Program-made: the position numbers and the translations under genes | From: Flaviflagellibacter rhizophilus | GTDB lineage: Bacteria > Pseudomonadota > Alphaproteobacteria > Rhizobiales > Methylopilaceae | Assembly (NCBI RefSeq): GCF_033898525.1 | Contig: NZ_JAXAFJ010000005.1 | Coordinates: forward strand, 162,552-226,551 | Reading direction: 5' to 3' | Length of the DNA stretch: 64,000 nucleotides | The notes under the pieces: model-generated | Told to the model about the DNA's origin: nothing | The model's database searches: none | Seen by the model: the letters and a program-made list of their open reading frames with translations, nothing else | Shown: positions 9,444 to 17,435 of the stretch, piece by piece | Numbering within the stretch: position 1 is the first letter of the stretch | Layout: each line of letters starts with the position of its first letter

Positions 9444-9956
9444 ATGCTGGAAGACACGGCACATCGCCTGTTCCTGAACGCGCTTCGCAATGTCCGCGCC
9501 ATCGAACACGAGGGTCTTGCGCTCATGGGGCACCAGTTCGGGCAACTGGAGCACCTTCCCGAACAGCGCGCCGCTCTCCAAAGGCACCGTCTGGAAACAG
9601 AGGAACAGATCCGGCGCCTCGACGAGATCTTCGCGGGCCTCCATGAGGAGCCGTCGACGCTGAAGGAAGCCGCGGGCGCCCTTCTGGGCAATCTTGCAGG
9701 TTTCAGCCACAAGCTTGCGGACGACGAGATCCTCAAGAACCATCTCGCGCTAACCGCCTTCGAGAACCTCGAGATTGCCAGCTATCTCGGGCTGATCGTG
9801 CTGGCGCGTGCCTCCGGGTTCAACGCCTACCTGCCGCACCTGCAGGCCAACCTTGCGGAAGAGCGTGCCATGGCGGCGTGGCTCCACGCCGGGGTGCCGG
9901 AGATCACACGAAACGTACTGGCCCGAGCGGCGTTTGGTCAGTCAGCCCGCGCCTAG
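9444..9956 (+). CDS. Ferritin-like YciE/YciF family protein (DUF892)
   Basis: A 170-residue all-helical protein resembling the YciE/YciF (DUF892) family, ferritin-like four-helix bundles linked to stress responses whose reaction is not settled. Family-like features are LFLNALRNVRAIEHEGLALM at the N-terminus, RLDEIFAGL in the middle, and the helix HLALTAFENLEIASYLGLIVLA with acidic and His residues of the kind that form a di-metal site. It is followed 19 bases later by a short-chain dehydrogenase gene. The EcfG-like promoter just upstream fits a general stress gene. The family call is firm; metal binding is inferred from the fold family. Confidence 0.8.
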   Translation: MLEDTAHRLFLNALRNVRAIEHEGLALMGHQFGQLEHLPEQRAALQRHRLETEEQIRRLDEIFAGLHEEPSTLKEAAGALLGNLAGFSHKLADDEILKNHLALTAFENLEIASYLGLIVLARASGFNAYLPHLQANLAEERAMAAWLHAGVPEITRNVLARAAFGQSARA

Positions 9957-9975
9957 CACCCATCAGGAGAATTGC

Positions 9976-10761
9976 ATGACGACGACAACACGCCCCTTCG
10001 CGGTGGTGACCGGAGCCTCCTCCGGCATCGGCTACGAACTTGCAAAATGCTGCGCGCAGGAAGGGTTCGACCTGCTGATCGCAGCCGACCTCCCGGAGAT
10101 CGAAGATGCGGCCCACACGCTGCGCGGGATGGGCGTGGATGTGCAGGCGCTGAAGGTGGACCTGGCCTCAACCGAAGGCGTCGACCGCCTGGTCTCTGCG
10201 GCCGGTGAGCGTCCCGTGGACTACCTGCTCGCCAATGCGGGTCATGGCCTCGGCGACGCATTCCTGGACCAGGACTTCGATGCCGTGCGCCACGTCGTCG
10301 ACACCAACATCACGGGCACCATCTACCTGATCCAGAAGATCGGGCGCGACATGCGCAACCGCAACGAGGGCCGCATCCTAATCACCGGCTCCATCGCCGG
10401 CTTCATGCCGGGCAGCTTCCAGGCGGTCTACAACGGCACCAAGGCCTTCATCGACAGCTTCTCATTCGCCCTGCGTGATGAACTCAAGGACACCGACATC
10501 ACCGTGACCTGCCTGATGCCGGGGCCGACCGACACCGAGTTCTTTGAACGCGCCGAAATGGAAGACACCAGCGTCGGCGCCGGCAAGAAGGACGATCCCG
10601 GCATGGTGGCACGCGTGGGCTTCAAGGCCATGATGAACGGCGACGGCGACGTGGTGGCCGGATGGAAGAACAAGATCCAAACCACGCTCGCGAACATCAC
10701 GCCTTCCAGCATCCTGGCCGCGCAGCACCGCAAGATGGCCGAACCCGGGTCCGCCGAGTAG
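9976..10761 (+). CDS. Short-chain dehydrogenase/reductase (SDR)
   Basis: A 261-residue classical-type SDR, a soluble NAD(P)(H)-dependent oxidoreductase of unknown substrate. The Rossmann motif TGASSGIG is at residues 12-19, LANAGHG around 86-92 is the NAG motif, and Asn111, Ser139, Tyr152 and Lys156 (YNGTK) complete the catalytic tetrad. A good ribosome binding site, AGGAGA at 9965-9970, fixes the start at ATG 9976. It lies between the YciF-like gene and the SemiSWEET gene with small gaps, so the three may be one stress-controlled transcript. Adjacency does not reveal the substrate. Confidence 0.88.
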   Translation: MTTTTRPFAVVTGASSGIGYELAKCCAQEGFDLLIAADLPEIEDAAHTLRGMGVDVQALKVDLASTEGVDRLVSAAGERPVDYLLANAGHGLGDAFLDQDFDAVRHVVDTNITGTIYLIQKIGRDMRNRNEGRILITGSIAGFMPGSFQAVYNGTKAFIDSFSFALRDELKDTDITVTCLMPGPTDTEFFERAEMEDTSVGAGKKDDPGMVARVGFKAMMNGDGDVVAGWKNKIQTTLANITPSSILAAQHRKMAEPGSAE

Positions 10762-10765
10762 AACG

Positions 10766-11050
10766 ATGGATCTGGAGTCCTTTGTCGGCCTGTTCGCGGC
10801 GGTGGTGACGACCGCCGCGAGCATTCCGCAGGTGGTGAAATGCTGGCGCACGCGCTCCAGCGGCGACCTCAGCCTGCGGATGCTCGTCATCCAGATGACC
10901 GGGCTGTCGGCGTGGGCGGTCTATGGCGTGCTGAAAGGCGATCTCATCATCATCACGTCGAACAGCGTCGGGGTCGCGCTGTTCGCGACCCTCGCCGTCT
11001 TCAAGCTCACCTTCAAGGAGAAGACGGCACAGGCGCAGCCTGCTCAGTAG
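10766..11050 (+). CDS. SemiSWEET family small transporter
   Basis: A 94-residue membrane protein with three hydrophobic helices and the Pro-Gln pair (SIPQVVKCWRTRSSGDLS) typical of the MtN3/SWEET and PQ-loop families. Bacterial SemiSWEETs are half-size SWEET proteins that dimerise to move sugars across the inner membrane. Here the length, the single three-helix bundle and the charged C-terminal tail all fit. It follows the SDR gene by four bases. Its last seven bases overlap the 3' end of slyX on the other strand. Substrate unknown. Confidence 0.82.
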   Translation: MDLESFVGLFAAVVTTAASIPQVVKCWRTRSSGDLSLRMLVIQMTGLSAWAVYGVLKGDLIIITSNSVGVALFATLAVFKLTFKEKTAQAQPAQ

Positions 11051-11262
11051 TGCGGCGGCGGCGGCTCGGGCTCCTCGGAGCCCGCGGCTTCCTCGGCGCG
11101 CTGCAGCCGTTCGGCCAGGCGCTCGAACTCACGAGACAGGCGCTCGATCTCCTTCCACTGAGAGGCTACGACCTCGTTCAGGTCCTCGATCGTCTGGTCC
11201 TGATAGGCGACACGGATCTCGAGCGCCTCGAGGCGCGATGCCTGCTGCGGGTCATCAGTCAT
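11044..11262 (-). CDS. slyX: SlyX family protein
   Basis: A 72-residue protein made of one long amphipathic coiled coil (RLEALEIRVAYQDQTIEDLN, then VVASQWKEIERLSREFERLA) ending in a proline-rich PPPPHY tail, the hallmark of SlyX. The family has no established biochemical role. The start is ATG at 11262; a longer frame exists upstream but lies inside trhO. The first eight bases overlap the end of trhO, so the two are probably co-transcribed and coupled. Confidence 0.85.
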   Translation of the reverse strand: MTDDPQQASRLEALEIRVAYQDQTIEDLNEVVASQWKEIERLSREFERLAERLQRAEEAAGSEEPEPPPPHY

Positions 11263-12013
11263 GGCCGCTCTCATCCTCCATGGGCTCTCGAAGCGAGAGG
11301 CCGTGCCCCAGCGCCTCACGCTCGTCGAACACGAAGCATTCGCCCTGCCAGAGGCTCTGCTCGGGCGGAACATCCTCCAGATAGCGCAGGATGCCGCCCT
11401 TCAGGTGGTACACTTCGCTAAACCCCTGCGACAGCAAGTAGGAGCTCGCCTTCTCGCAACGGATGCCGCCCGTGCAAAACATGGCGACCCGGCGATCGCG
11501 CGCGGGATCGAGTGTGCGGGACACGAAATCGGGGAAGTCGCTGAAGCGCGCGGTTCCGGGGTCCATGGCTCCCCGCATCGTGCCGAGAGCAACTTCGAAG
11601 GCGTTGCGGGTATCGATGACGACGACGTCCGGATCAGCCACCAGCGCGTTCCAGTCTCCCGGATCAACATAGGTGCCGACTGTCTGGGTGGGGTCCACGC
11701 GAGGCTGCTTCAGCGTGACGATCTCGCGCTTCAGGCGTACCTTCATGCGCCCGAACGGCATGTCGCGCGCGGCTGAGAACTTCAGTTCCAGATTGTCCAG
11801 CCGGCCGCCGAACAGCGCGCCATGACGGAGCTCGGACATGAGCGTGTCCACCGCCTCCGGCTCTCCGGCGACGGTGCCGTTGATGCCTTCGGGCGCCAGC
11901 AACAGCGTGCCGCGGATGCCCAGGCCTGTGCAGAGGTCGAGAAGCGGCTGCCGGAGTTCGGCGAGGTCCGGCAGGGAGACGAACTGGTAGAGGGCGGCAA
12001 CCTTCAGGGTCAT
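11255..12013 (-). CDS. trhO: tRNA uridine(34) hydroxylase TrhO (rhodanese-domain)
   Basis: Oxygen-dependent enzyme that hydroxylates uridine 34 in certain tRNAs, giving 5-hydroxyuridine at the wobble position. The 252-residue protein has the family layout: an N-terminal ferredoxin-like domain with GTLLLAPEGINGTVAG, then a rhodanese domain with the catalytic-loop motif CTGGIRCEKASSYL. The size is a little below some homologues, which carry a longer C-terminal zinc region; here the tail is short and acidic. It reads leftward from a start at 12013 with slyX overlapping its stop, and it is divergent from the phosphonate-associated acyltransferase gene. Confidence 0.9.
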   Translation of the reverse strand: MTLKVAALYQFVSLPDLAELRQPLLDLCTGLGIRGTLLLAPEGINGTVAGEPEAVDTLMSELRHGALFGGRLDNLELKFSAARDMPFGRMKVRLKREIVTLKQPRVDPTQTVGTYVDPGDWNALVADPDVVVIDTRNAFEVALGTMRGAMDPGTARFSDFPDFVSRTLDPARDRRVAMFCTGGIRCEKASSYLLSQGFSEVYHLKGGILRYLEDVPPEQSLWQGECFVFDEREALGHGLSLREPMEDESGHD

Positions 12014-12053
12014 GGGGCCGCTCTCTAGCAGCGTGGGGCGAGACTGGCGAGAT

Positions 12054-12071
12054 GCGTCACGCGGGTGTCAT
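12054..12071 (+). promoter_or_regulatory. Candidate PhoB box upstream of the phn acyltransferase gene
   Basis: GCGTCAC, four bases, GTGTCAT: two heptamers 11 bases apart that match the PhoB half-site consensus CTGTCAT/C. The site reads toward the acyltransferase gene, whose start is 45 bases downstream. No strong -10 is visible. Similar repeats precede phnG and phnC. Confidence 0.5.
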
Positions 12072-12115
12072 GGCTTTGCCGGATGCAGCGGTTCGCTGAT
12101 GGACGGAGGACTGAG

Positions 12116-12796
12116 ATGATCGAGATCAATCAGGGTGAGCCGGAGGCTCCCTGGTACGATGAGAAGGGCCTTGGCGAGGAGCCCGTCATCCATCCCTCGG
12201 CGACCGTGCTGCGCACCCGCGTCGGCCGCTGGACCTCCATCGCCAAGGGTTGCGAGATCACCGACAGCGACTTCCTCGACTACGCCTATGCCACGCCGAA
12301 TGTGCAGATCTTCAACGCCGACATCGGCAAGTTCTGCAACATCGCCACCAATGTCCGCATCAACCCGACCAATCATCCGATGTGGCGGGCGACCATGCAC
12401 CACTTCACCTATCGCAGCCGCTGCCACCATATGGGGCCGGACGACGAGGAGATCTTCGAGTGGCGCCGCAAGGCCCGTGTGGTCATCGGCCCTGATGTTT
12501 GGATCGGCCATGCCGCGATTATCATGTCGGGCGTCAATATCGGCACGGGTTCGGTGGTGGGTTCGGGTGCCGTCGTCACCAAGGACGTGCCGCCCTACAG
12601 CATCGTGGTCGGATCGCCGGCCCGCGTCATCAAGCGCCGCGTGGACGAGGAGACAGAAGCTGCCCTCATGCGCGTGCGCTGGTGGGACTGGACGCATGAG
12701 GAACTGACGGCGGCGATGGCGGACTTCAGGAGCATGGACGCGTCCGCCTTTGCGCGCGCCTATGACGGTGCACCCCGCCGCGTGAGGGCAATCTAG
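12116..12796 (+). CDS. Phosphonate-associated hexapeptide-repeat acyltransferase
   Basis: A 226-residue left-handed beta-helix protein with many hexapeptide turns, for example VIHPSATVLR, NVQIFNADIGKFCNIATNV and VIGPDVWIGHAAIIMSGVNI. It is close to the chloramphenicol/xenobiotic acetyltransferase type, with the active-site-like stretch INPTNHPMWRATMHHFTYR. A subfamily of these proteins occurs repeatedly inside carbon-phosphorus lyase loci, which fits its place beside phnF and phnG; it may acylate an aminophosphonate, but the substrate is not proven. GGAGGA at 12104-12109 supports ATG 12116. Its stop and the phnF stop on the other strand share one CTAG. Confidence 0.82.
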   Translation: MIEINQGEPEAPWYDEKGLGEEPVIHPSATVLRTRVGRWTSIAKGCEITDSDFLDYAYATPNVQIFNADIGKFCNIATNVRINPTNHPMWRATMHHFTYRSRCHHMGPDDEEIFEWRRKARVVIGPDVWIGHAAIIMSGVNIGTGSVVGSGAVVTKDVPPYSIVVGSPARVIKRRVDEETEAALMRVRWWDWTHEELTAAMADFRSMDASAFARAYDGAPRRVRAI

Positions 12797-13539
12797 CGCT
12801 CGACGACAAGCTCCACACGGTCGGCCACGAAGCGCGATTGCGTTGCCTGTATGCGCACGCCCGCCGGATCCACGTTCACGCTTTTGACGACGAGCAGGGT
12901 CTTGCCGGGCGGAATGGCAAGCGCCGTGGCTTCCTCCGGCTCCGCAGGCCGTGCCGAGATCCGGGTCGAGAGACGGCGGTAATCGTCCACGCCGAGCTTG
13001 GAATAGGCCTTGGTCAGCGAACCCTTGCGGGCAAACAACTGGTCCAACCCGCTGAAGCGCGGCAGGGGCAGCCAGGTGCGGGAGAGCGACAGCGCCACGC
13101 CGTCAGCGCGGTTCACCGTGTGCATTTCCAGCACGGGCGCGCCGATCTCGACCGCCAGCGCCTCGGCTGCTTCCGCATTGGCGGAAATGTGCTGGGCGAA
13201 CAGGAGTTCTCCGCGCGCCTCCTTGCCGGCCTTCGCCATCACCTCGGAGAAGCGGGTTTTCTCGCCGAGCGGATAGGCGAGGGGGCGCGGCTCGACAAAG
13301 GTGCCCTTGCCCTGCGCGGAGCGGACAAGGCCGCTCTGCGCGAGATGGGTGAGGGCGCGGCGCACGGTGTGACGGTTGACGCCGAAGCGCTCGGCCAGCT
13401 GCATTTCCGGCGGGGTGCGGCTGCCCGCAGCCAGGCGGCCCGAGACGATGTCGGACTCGATGGCGTCGGCGATCTGCCGCCATGCCGCCATGCCGCCGCC
13501 CCGCACGAGCGGGTCCAGTCTTCCCTGAGCAGCCGTCAT
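12793..13539 (-). CDS. phnF: GntR/HutC-family phosphonate utilisation repressor PhnF
   Basis: A 248-residue transcription factor with an N-terminal GntR winged helix-turn-helix (AWRQIADAIESDIVSGRLAA, then RFGVNRHTVRRALTHLAQSG and RSAQGKGTFV) and a C-terminal UTRA/HutC ligand-binding domain (RTWLPLPRFSGL, QATQSRFVADRVELVVER). PhnF proteins repress phosphonate or phosphate uptake operons. It is divergent from phnG, and the 67-base gap contains a perfect 20-base palindrome suited to a HutC-type dimer. I start it at ATG 13539; upstream in-frame codons would run through the operator. Confidence 0.9.
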   Translation of the reverse strand: MTAAQGRLDPLVRGGGMAAWRQIADAIESDIVSGRLAAGSRTPPEMQLAERFGVNRHTVRRALTHLAQSGLVRSAQGKGTFVEPRPLAYPLGEKTRFSEVMAKAGKEARGELLFAQHISANAEAAEALAVEIGAPVLEMHTVNRADGVALSLSRTWLPLPRFSGLDQLFARKGSLTKAYSKLGVDDYRRLSTRISARPAEPEEATALAIPPGKTLLVVKSVNVDPAGVRIQATQSRFVADRVELVVER

Positions 13540-13550
13540 GAAAAGTTCAC
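13533..13550 (+). promoter_or_regulatory. Possible PhoB box overlapping the phnF start
   Basis: CCGTCAT, four bases, AGTTCAC: a 7-4-7 direct repeat that resembles a PhoB box but has a weaker second half. It points toward phnG and overlaps the phnF start codon. Taken alone it is marginal; it gains weight from the better matches at the two other phn promoters. Confidence 0.35.
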
Positions 13551-13567
13551 TGGCCTTCTGTGCCGAG

Positions 13568-13587
13568 TTGTCTATACGAATAGACAA
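13568..13587. promoter_or_regulatory. PhnF operator (perfect 8+4+8 palindrome)
   Basis: TTGTCTAT, spacer ACGA, ATAGACAA: both arms are perfect inverted repeats. The site lies between phnF and phnG, 20 bases before the phnG start. The TATACG inside it could serve as the -10 of the phnG promoter, so binding would block transcription. HutC-type regulators bind symmetric sites of this kind, and no other regulator gene adjoins it. Confidence 0.75.
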
Positions 13588-13606
13588 CATGTTGCGAAAA
13601 GAATCT

Positions 13607-14062
13607 ATGAACGACGATCTTAAGAGACACCAGACGGCACGGCAAACGGCGATGGGCATCTATGCCCGCGCCACCGCAGCCGAACTCGTCGAGGCGCTAC
13701 GGGTCCTTGCTCCCGGAGAGGGGATCGAGGATCTGCGTCCCTCGGAACTCGGGCTCGTCATGGCGCGTGGCCGGATCGGTGGAACCGGCGCTCCTTTCAA
13801 CGCCGGCGAGGTGACGGTGACGCGCGCTGCGGTGCGCCTGCCAAGCGGCGAGGTCGGCGTGTCTTACCTGCTGGGCCGCGACAAGCAGAAAGCCCGCGCC
13901 GCCGCAGTGCTCGACGCTCTCTGGCAGACGGACAAGAGGGGCGATGTCGATGCCGCACTCCATCCGATCGCTGTTCGCATCCGCGAGGACCGGGAAATTC
14001 GTCAGCGCAAGGTTGCTGCCACGCGCGTCGATTTCTTCACGCTCGCACGAGGGGAGGACTGA
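13607..14062 (+). CDS. phnG: Carbon-phosphorus lyase core subunit PhnG
   Basis: Subunit of the PhnGHIJ core complex. With PhnI it takes part in the nucleophilic displacement of adenine from ATP by the phosphonate, forming ribose-1-phosphonate-5-triphosphate. The product is 151 residues, against about 150 in E. coli. Recognisable stretches are DLRPSELGLVMARGRIGGTG and the basic C-terminal part (RQRKVAATRVDFF). ATG 13607 gives the best fit to known N-termini; ATG 13589 in the same frame is possible but lies only one base beyond the operator. phnH follows after two bases. Confidence 0.93.
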   Translation: MNDDLKRHQTARQTAMGIYARATAAELVEALRVLAPGEGIEDLRPSELGLVMARGRIGGTGAPFNAGEVTVTRAAVRLPSGEVGVSYLLGRDKQKARAAAVLDALWQTDKRGDVDAALHPIAVRIREDREIRQRKVAATRVDFFTLARGED

Positions 14063-14064
14063 TC

Positions 14065-14646
14065 ATGCAAAGCGGTTTTGCCAATCCCGTCTTTGACGCG
14101 CAGCGAGCCTTCCGGGCAGCCATGAACGCGCTGGCCCAGCCGGGCACGCTGCAGGCGCTGGAGCCCAGCCTCATCCCGCCAGCCCCGCTTCCCGCCGAAC
14201 TCGCGGCGCTCGCGCTGACCCTGTTCGACCATGAGACGCCGTTCTGGATGGATGCGCCGCTGGCGACCCCTGACGTCGTGGCGTTCCTGCGCTTCCACAC
14301 GGGCGCGCCAGCGGTCTCCGACCCGGCTGACGCGGCGTTCGCGCTGGTCCTCGATGCGGAGTCCTGCCCCGCGTTCAGCGCCTTCGCGCAGGGAAGCTCG
14401 GCCTATCCCGACCGTTCGGCGACCCTCCTCCTCGCCGTGCACGATCTGGCGGCCTCAGGAGACCTCGTGCTGAGCGGGCCGGGCATCCGCGAGCAGGCCA
14501 CGCTCTCCGCGAGTCCGCTGCCCTCAGACTTCATCGCCCGATGGGCTGAGAACCGCCAACTCGCCCCCTGCGGGGTGGATGTCCTGCTGGCGGGCGCGGG
14601 CTGCGTCGCGGGCCTGCCCCGTTCCGTTCAGATCGAAAGGCGCTGA
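14065..14646 (+). CDS. phnH: Carbon-phosphorus lyase core subunit PhnH
   Basis: Subunit of the C-P lyase core complex, with a fold related to pyridoxal-phosphate transferases but without the cofactor lysine. The 193-residue length equals the family norm. Family-like features are FDAQRAFRAAMNALAQPG at the N-terminus, LFDHETPFWMD, and SGPGIRE near the C-terminus. It starts two bases after phnG and ends one base before phnI, so the genes form one translation-coupled operon. Confidence 0.93.
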   Translation: MQSGFANPVFDAQRAFRAAMNALAQPGTLQALEPSLIPPAPLPAELAALALTLFDHETPFWMDAPLATPDVVAFLRFHTGAPAVSDPADAAFALVLDAESCPAFSAFAQGSSAYPDRSATLLLAVHDLAASGDLVLSGPGIREQATLSASPLPSDFIARWAENRQLAPCGVDVLLAGAGCVAGLPRSVQIERR

Positions 14647-14647
14647 C

Positions 14648-15748
14648 ATGTATGTCGCGGTTAAAGGCGGCGAGGCCGCCATCGAGAACGCCCACGCGCT
14701 TCTGGCGGAAGACCGGCGAGGCAACCTGTCCATTCCGGACCTTTCTGTGGAGCAGATCCGCGAGCAGATGACCCTGCTGGTGGATCGCGTGATGACCGAG
14801 GGCTCGCTGTACGATCCCGATCTCGCGGCGCTCGCCCTGAAGCAGGCGCGCGGCGATCTCATCGAGGCGGTGTTCCTCGTCCGCGCCTTCCGCACCACGC
14901 TGCCCCGCTTCGGAGCCTCAGAGCCGATGGAGACCGACAGGATGCGCGCCTCCCGCCGCGTCTCCGCCATCTTCAAGGACCTGCCGGGCGGGCAGGTGCT
15001 CGGGCCGACCTTCGACTACACGCACCGCCTCGTGGACTTCGCGCTGGCGGCCGGCGGCGATGTGCCCCCCGTGCTGCAGGCGGACGCCCGCGATGAGGCA
15101 ATGCCGCATGTGATGAACCTGCTCGACCATGAAGGGCTGATCGAGGCCGTGCCGCAGGACAGCGGGATGCCCGTCGCCGATCTCACCCGCGAGCCGCTGG
15201 ACTTCCCGGCAGGCCGCGACCTGCGCCTGCAGGCTCTTGCGCGTGGCGACGAGGGCTTCGTACTGGCGCTCGGCTATTCCACGCAACGCGGCTATGGCCG
15301 CACGCACCCGTTCACCGGCGAAATCCGGGTGGGGGAGGTCGAGATCGAGTTCACGCCCGAAGAGCTCGGTTTCGCGGTGCCGCTGGGTGATGTCGCGCTG
15401 ACGGAGTGCGAACTGGTGACTCAGTTCGCCGGCACGTCCGATGCGCCGCCGCAGTTCACCCGCGGTTACGGGCTCGCCTTCGGGCGCGGCGAGCGCAAGG
15501 CGATGGCCATGGCGCTGGTGGATCGTGCCTTGCGGGCCCGGGAACTTGGCGAGGATGTCGTCTCGCCTGCACAGGACGCGGAGTTCGTGCTGTCGCATTG
15601 CGACAACCTTCAGGCGACCGGCTTCGTGGAGCACCTGAAGCTGCCGCATTACGTAGACTTCCAGGCCGAGCTCGATCTCGTCCGGCAGCTTCGCGCGGAA
15701 CATGAGGCCCGGCGTGCGCCGCAGCCGGAGAGGGAGGCAGCGGAATGA
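14648..15748 (+). CDS. phnI: Carbon-phosphorus lyase core subunit PhnI
   Basis: Nucleosidase-type subunit of the C-P lyase core. With PhnG, PhnH and PhnL it makes ribose-1-phosphonate-5-triphosphate from ATP and alkylphosphonate; E. coli PhnI alone splits purine nucleotides. The 366-residue product begins MYVAVKGGEAAIENAHALLA, a strongly conserved PhnI start, and contains RMRASRRVSAIFKDLPGGQ and LGYSTQRGYGRTHPFTGEIR. The last four bases overlap phnJ (ATGA). Confidence 0.95.
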   Translation: MYVAVKGGEAAIENAHALLAEDRRGNLSIPDLSVEQIREQMTLLVDRVMTEGSLYDPDLAALALKQARGDLIEAVFLVRAFRTTLPRFGASEPMETDRMRASRRVSAIFKDLPGGQVLGPTFDYTHRLVDFALAAGGDVPPVLQADARDEAMPHVMNLLDHEGLIEAVPQDSGMPVADLTREPLDFPAGRDLRLQALARGDEGFVLALGYSTQRGYGRTHPFTGEIRVGEVEIEFTPEELGFAVPLGDVALTECELVTQFAGTSDAPPQFTRGYGLAFGRGERKAMAMALVDRALRARELGEDVVSPAQDAEFVLSHCDNLQATGFVEHLKLPHYVDFQAELDLVRQLRAEHEARRAPQPEREAAE

Positions 15749-16662
15749 GCACCCCCGTGACCACACAGGACGGCTACAACTTCGCCTATCTCGATGAGCA
15801 GACCAAAAGGATGATCCGCCGCGCCATCCTGAAGGCCATCGCGATCCCCGGCTATCAGGTGCCGTTCGCCAGCCGCGAAATGCCCATGCCCTATGGCTGG
15901 GGCACGGGTGGCGTGCAGGTGACCGCAGCCATTCTCGGCCCCGATGATGTGTTGAAGGTCATCGACCAGGGCTCCGACGACACGACGAACGCGGTGTCGA
16001 TCCGCAAGTTCTTCGCGAAGACGGCCGGCGTGCGCACCACCACGCACACCGCCGATGCCAGCATTATCCAGACCCGCCACCGCGTTCCCGAGCGTGAACT
16101 CGTAGCCGGTCAGATCCTTGTCTATCAGGTGCCCATCCCCGAGCCGTTGAGGTTCCTGGAACCGCGCGAGACCGAGACCCGCACCCTGCATGCGCTTGGG
16201 GAATATGGCCTGATGCATGTGAAGCTGTACGAGGACATCTCGCGCCACGGTCACATTGCCACGACCTACGCCTACCCGGTCGAGGTAGAGGGCCGCTATG
16301 TGATGGACCCGTCGCCGATCCCGAAATTCGACAATCCGAAGCTGGACGACTGCCCCGCACTGCAGCTGTTCGGCGCCGGGCGCGAGAAGCGCATCTATGC
16401 CGTGCCGCCGCACACGCGGGTGCGGAGCCTGGACTTCGAGGATCACCCGTTCCGGGTGCAGACCTTCCGCGAGCCGTGCGCCTTGTGCGCGGCCGAGGGC
16501 GTCTACCTTGACGAGGTGGTGCTGGATGACCGGGGCGGGCGCATGTTCGTGTGCTCGGACACTGATTTCTGCGAGGAGCGCCGGGATGCCGGCCACCGTG
16601 GACCTATGGCCGGCCACGCGCTGGCTGCCCCGAAGCCTGCGACGGAAGAGGCACGATCATGA
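15745..16662 (+). CDS. phnJ: Carbon-phosphorus lyase PhnJ (radical SAM, catalytic)
   Basis: The radical-SAM subunit that cleaves the C-P bond of ribose-1-phosphonate-5-phosphate, releasing alkane and the cyclic ribose phosphate. The 305-residue product has Cys245, Cys248, Cys270 and Cys276. This is the same C-x2-C-x21-C-x5-C spacing as Cys241, 244, 266 and 272 of E. coli PhnJ, so both the iron-sulfur site and the thiyl-radical cysteine are kept. The N-terminal half has the conserved YAYLDEQ-like and YGWGTGGVQVTAA segments. A C-terminal tail of about 25 residues is longer than in E. coli. It overlaps phnI and phnK by four bases each. Confidence 0.96.
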   Translation: MSTPVTTQDGYNFAYLDEQTKRMIRRAILKAIAIPGYQVPFASREMPMPYGWGTGGVQVTAAILGPDDVLKVIDQGSDDTTNAVSIRKFFAKTAGVRTTTHTADASIIQTRHRVPERELVAGQILVYQVPIPEPLRFLEPRETETRTLHALGEYGLMHVKLYEDISRHGHIATTYAYPVEVEGRYVMDPSPIPKFDNPKLDDCPALQLFGAGREKRIYAVPPHTRVRSLDFEDHPFRVQTFREPCALCAAEGVYLDEVVLDDRGGRMFVCSDTDFCEERRDAGHRGPMAGHALAAPKPATEEARS

Positions 16663-17432
16663 GCACGCCTCTCCTGACGGCGCGGGGCCTGACCAAGAGC
16701 TTCGGCACACGCACCGCCTGCGATGCCATATCGCTGGATCTGCATGAGGGCGAGGTGCTGGCCGTCGTCGGTGAATCCGGCTCCGGAAAATCGACCCTTC
16801 TGAGCCTGTTGTCGGGCGATCTCGCCGCCGATGCGGGGCGGGTGACCTACCGCCTGCGCTCCGGTGAGGTGCGTGACCTGACCGAACTTGGCGAAGCCGA
16901 GCGCCGCCTGCTGGCGCGCACCGACTGGGGCTTTATCCGGCAGGATGCGACGCAGGGCCTGCGCATGCCGGTGTCCGCCGGCGGCAATGTCGGCGAGCGG
17001 CTGATGGCAGTCGGCGCGAGGCACTATGGCGATATCCGCACCGCCGCATCTGACTGGCTGGCGCGCGTGGAGATCGATCCGGCGCGCATCGACGAGAGCC
17101 CGCGCAGCTTCTCCGGCGGCATGCGGCAGCGCCTGCAGATCGCCCGCAATCTCGTGACCTCGCCCCGCCTCGTCTTCATGGACGAGCCGACCTCGGGGCT
17201 CGACGTTTCGGTGCAGGCGCGCCTGCTCGACCTCATCCGCGGCCTCGTCCAGGAGATGGGCCTCGCCGTCGTCATCGTCACCCATGACCTCGCGGTGGCG
17301 CGGCTGCTCTCTCATCGCATGATGGTGATGCGTGGCGGGCGCGTAATCGAGACCGGCCTCACGGACCAGGTTCTCGACGATCCACGCGAGCCCTACACGC
17401 AGCTTCTCGTTTCCTCCGTTCTGGCGGCCTGA
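16659..17432 (+). CDS. phnK: C-P lyase ABC-type ATPase PhnK
   Basis: Soluble ABC-type ATPase that docks on the C-P lyase core; it is not a transporter component. The 257-residue protein shows Walker A GESGSGKST, the signature FSGGMRQRLQIA, Walker B RLVFMDEPTSGLD and the switch His in VIVTHDLAVAR. The four-base overlap with phnJ and the order J-K-L are the standard layout of the pathway. Confidence 0.95.
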   Translation: MSTPLLTARGLTKSFGTRTACDAISLDLHEGEVLAVVGESGSGKSTLLSLLSGDLAADAGRVTYRLRSGEVRDLTELGEAERRLLARTDWGFIRQDATQGLRMPVSAGGNVGERLMAVGARHYGDIRTAASDWLARVEIDPARIDESPRSFSGGMRQRLQIARNLVTSPRLVFMDEPTSGLDVSVQARLLDLIRGLVQEMGLAVVIVTHDLAVARLLSHRMMVMRGGRVIETGLTDQVLDDPREPYTQLLVSSVLAA

Positions 17433-17435
17433 CCC

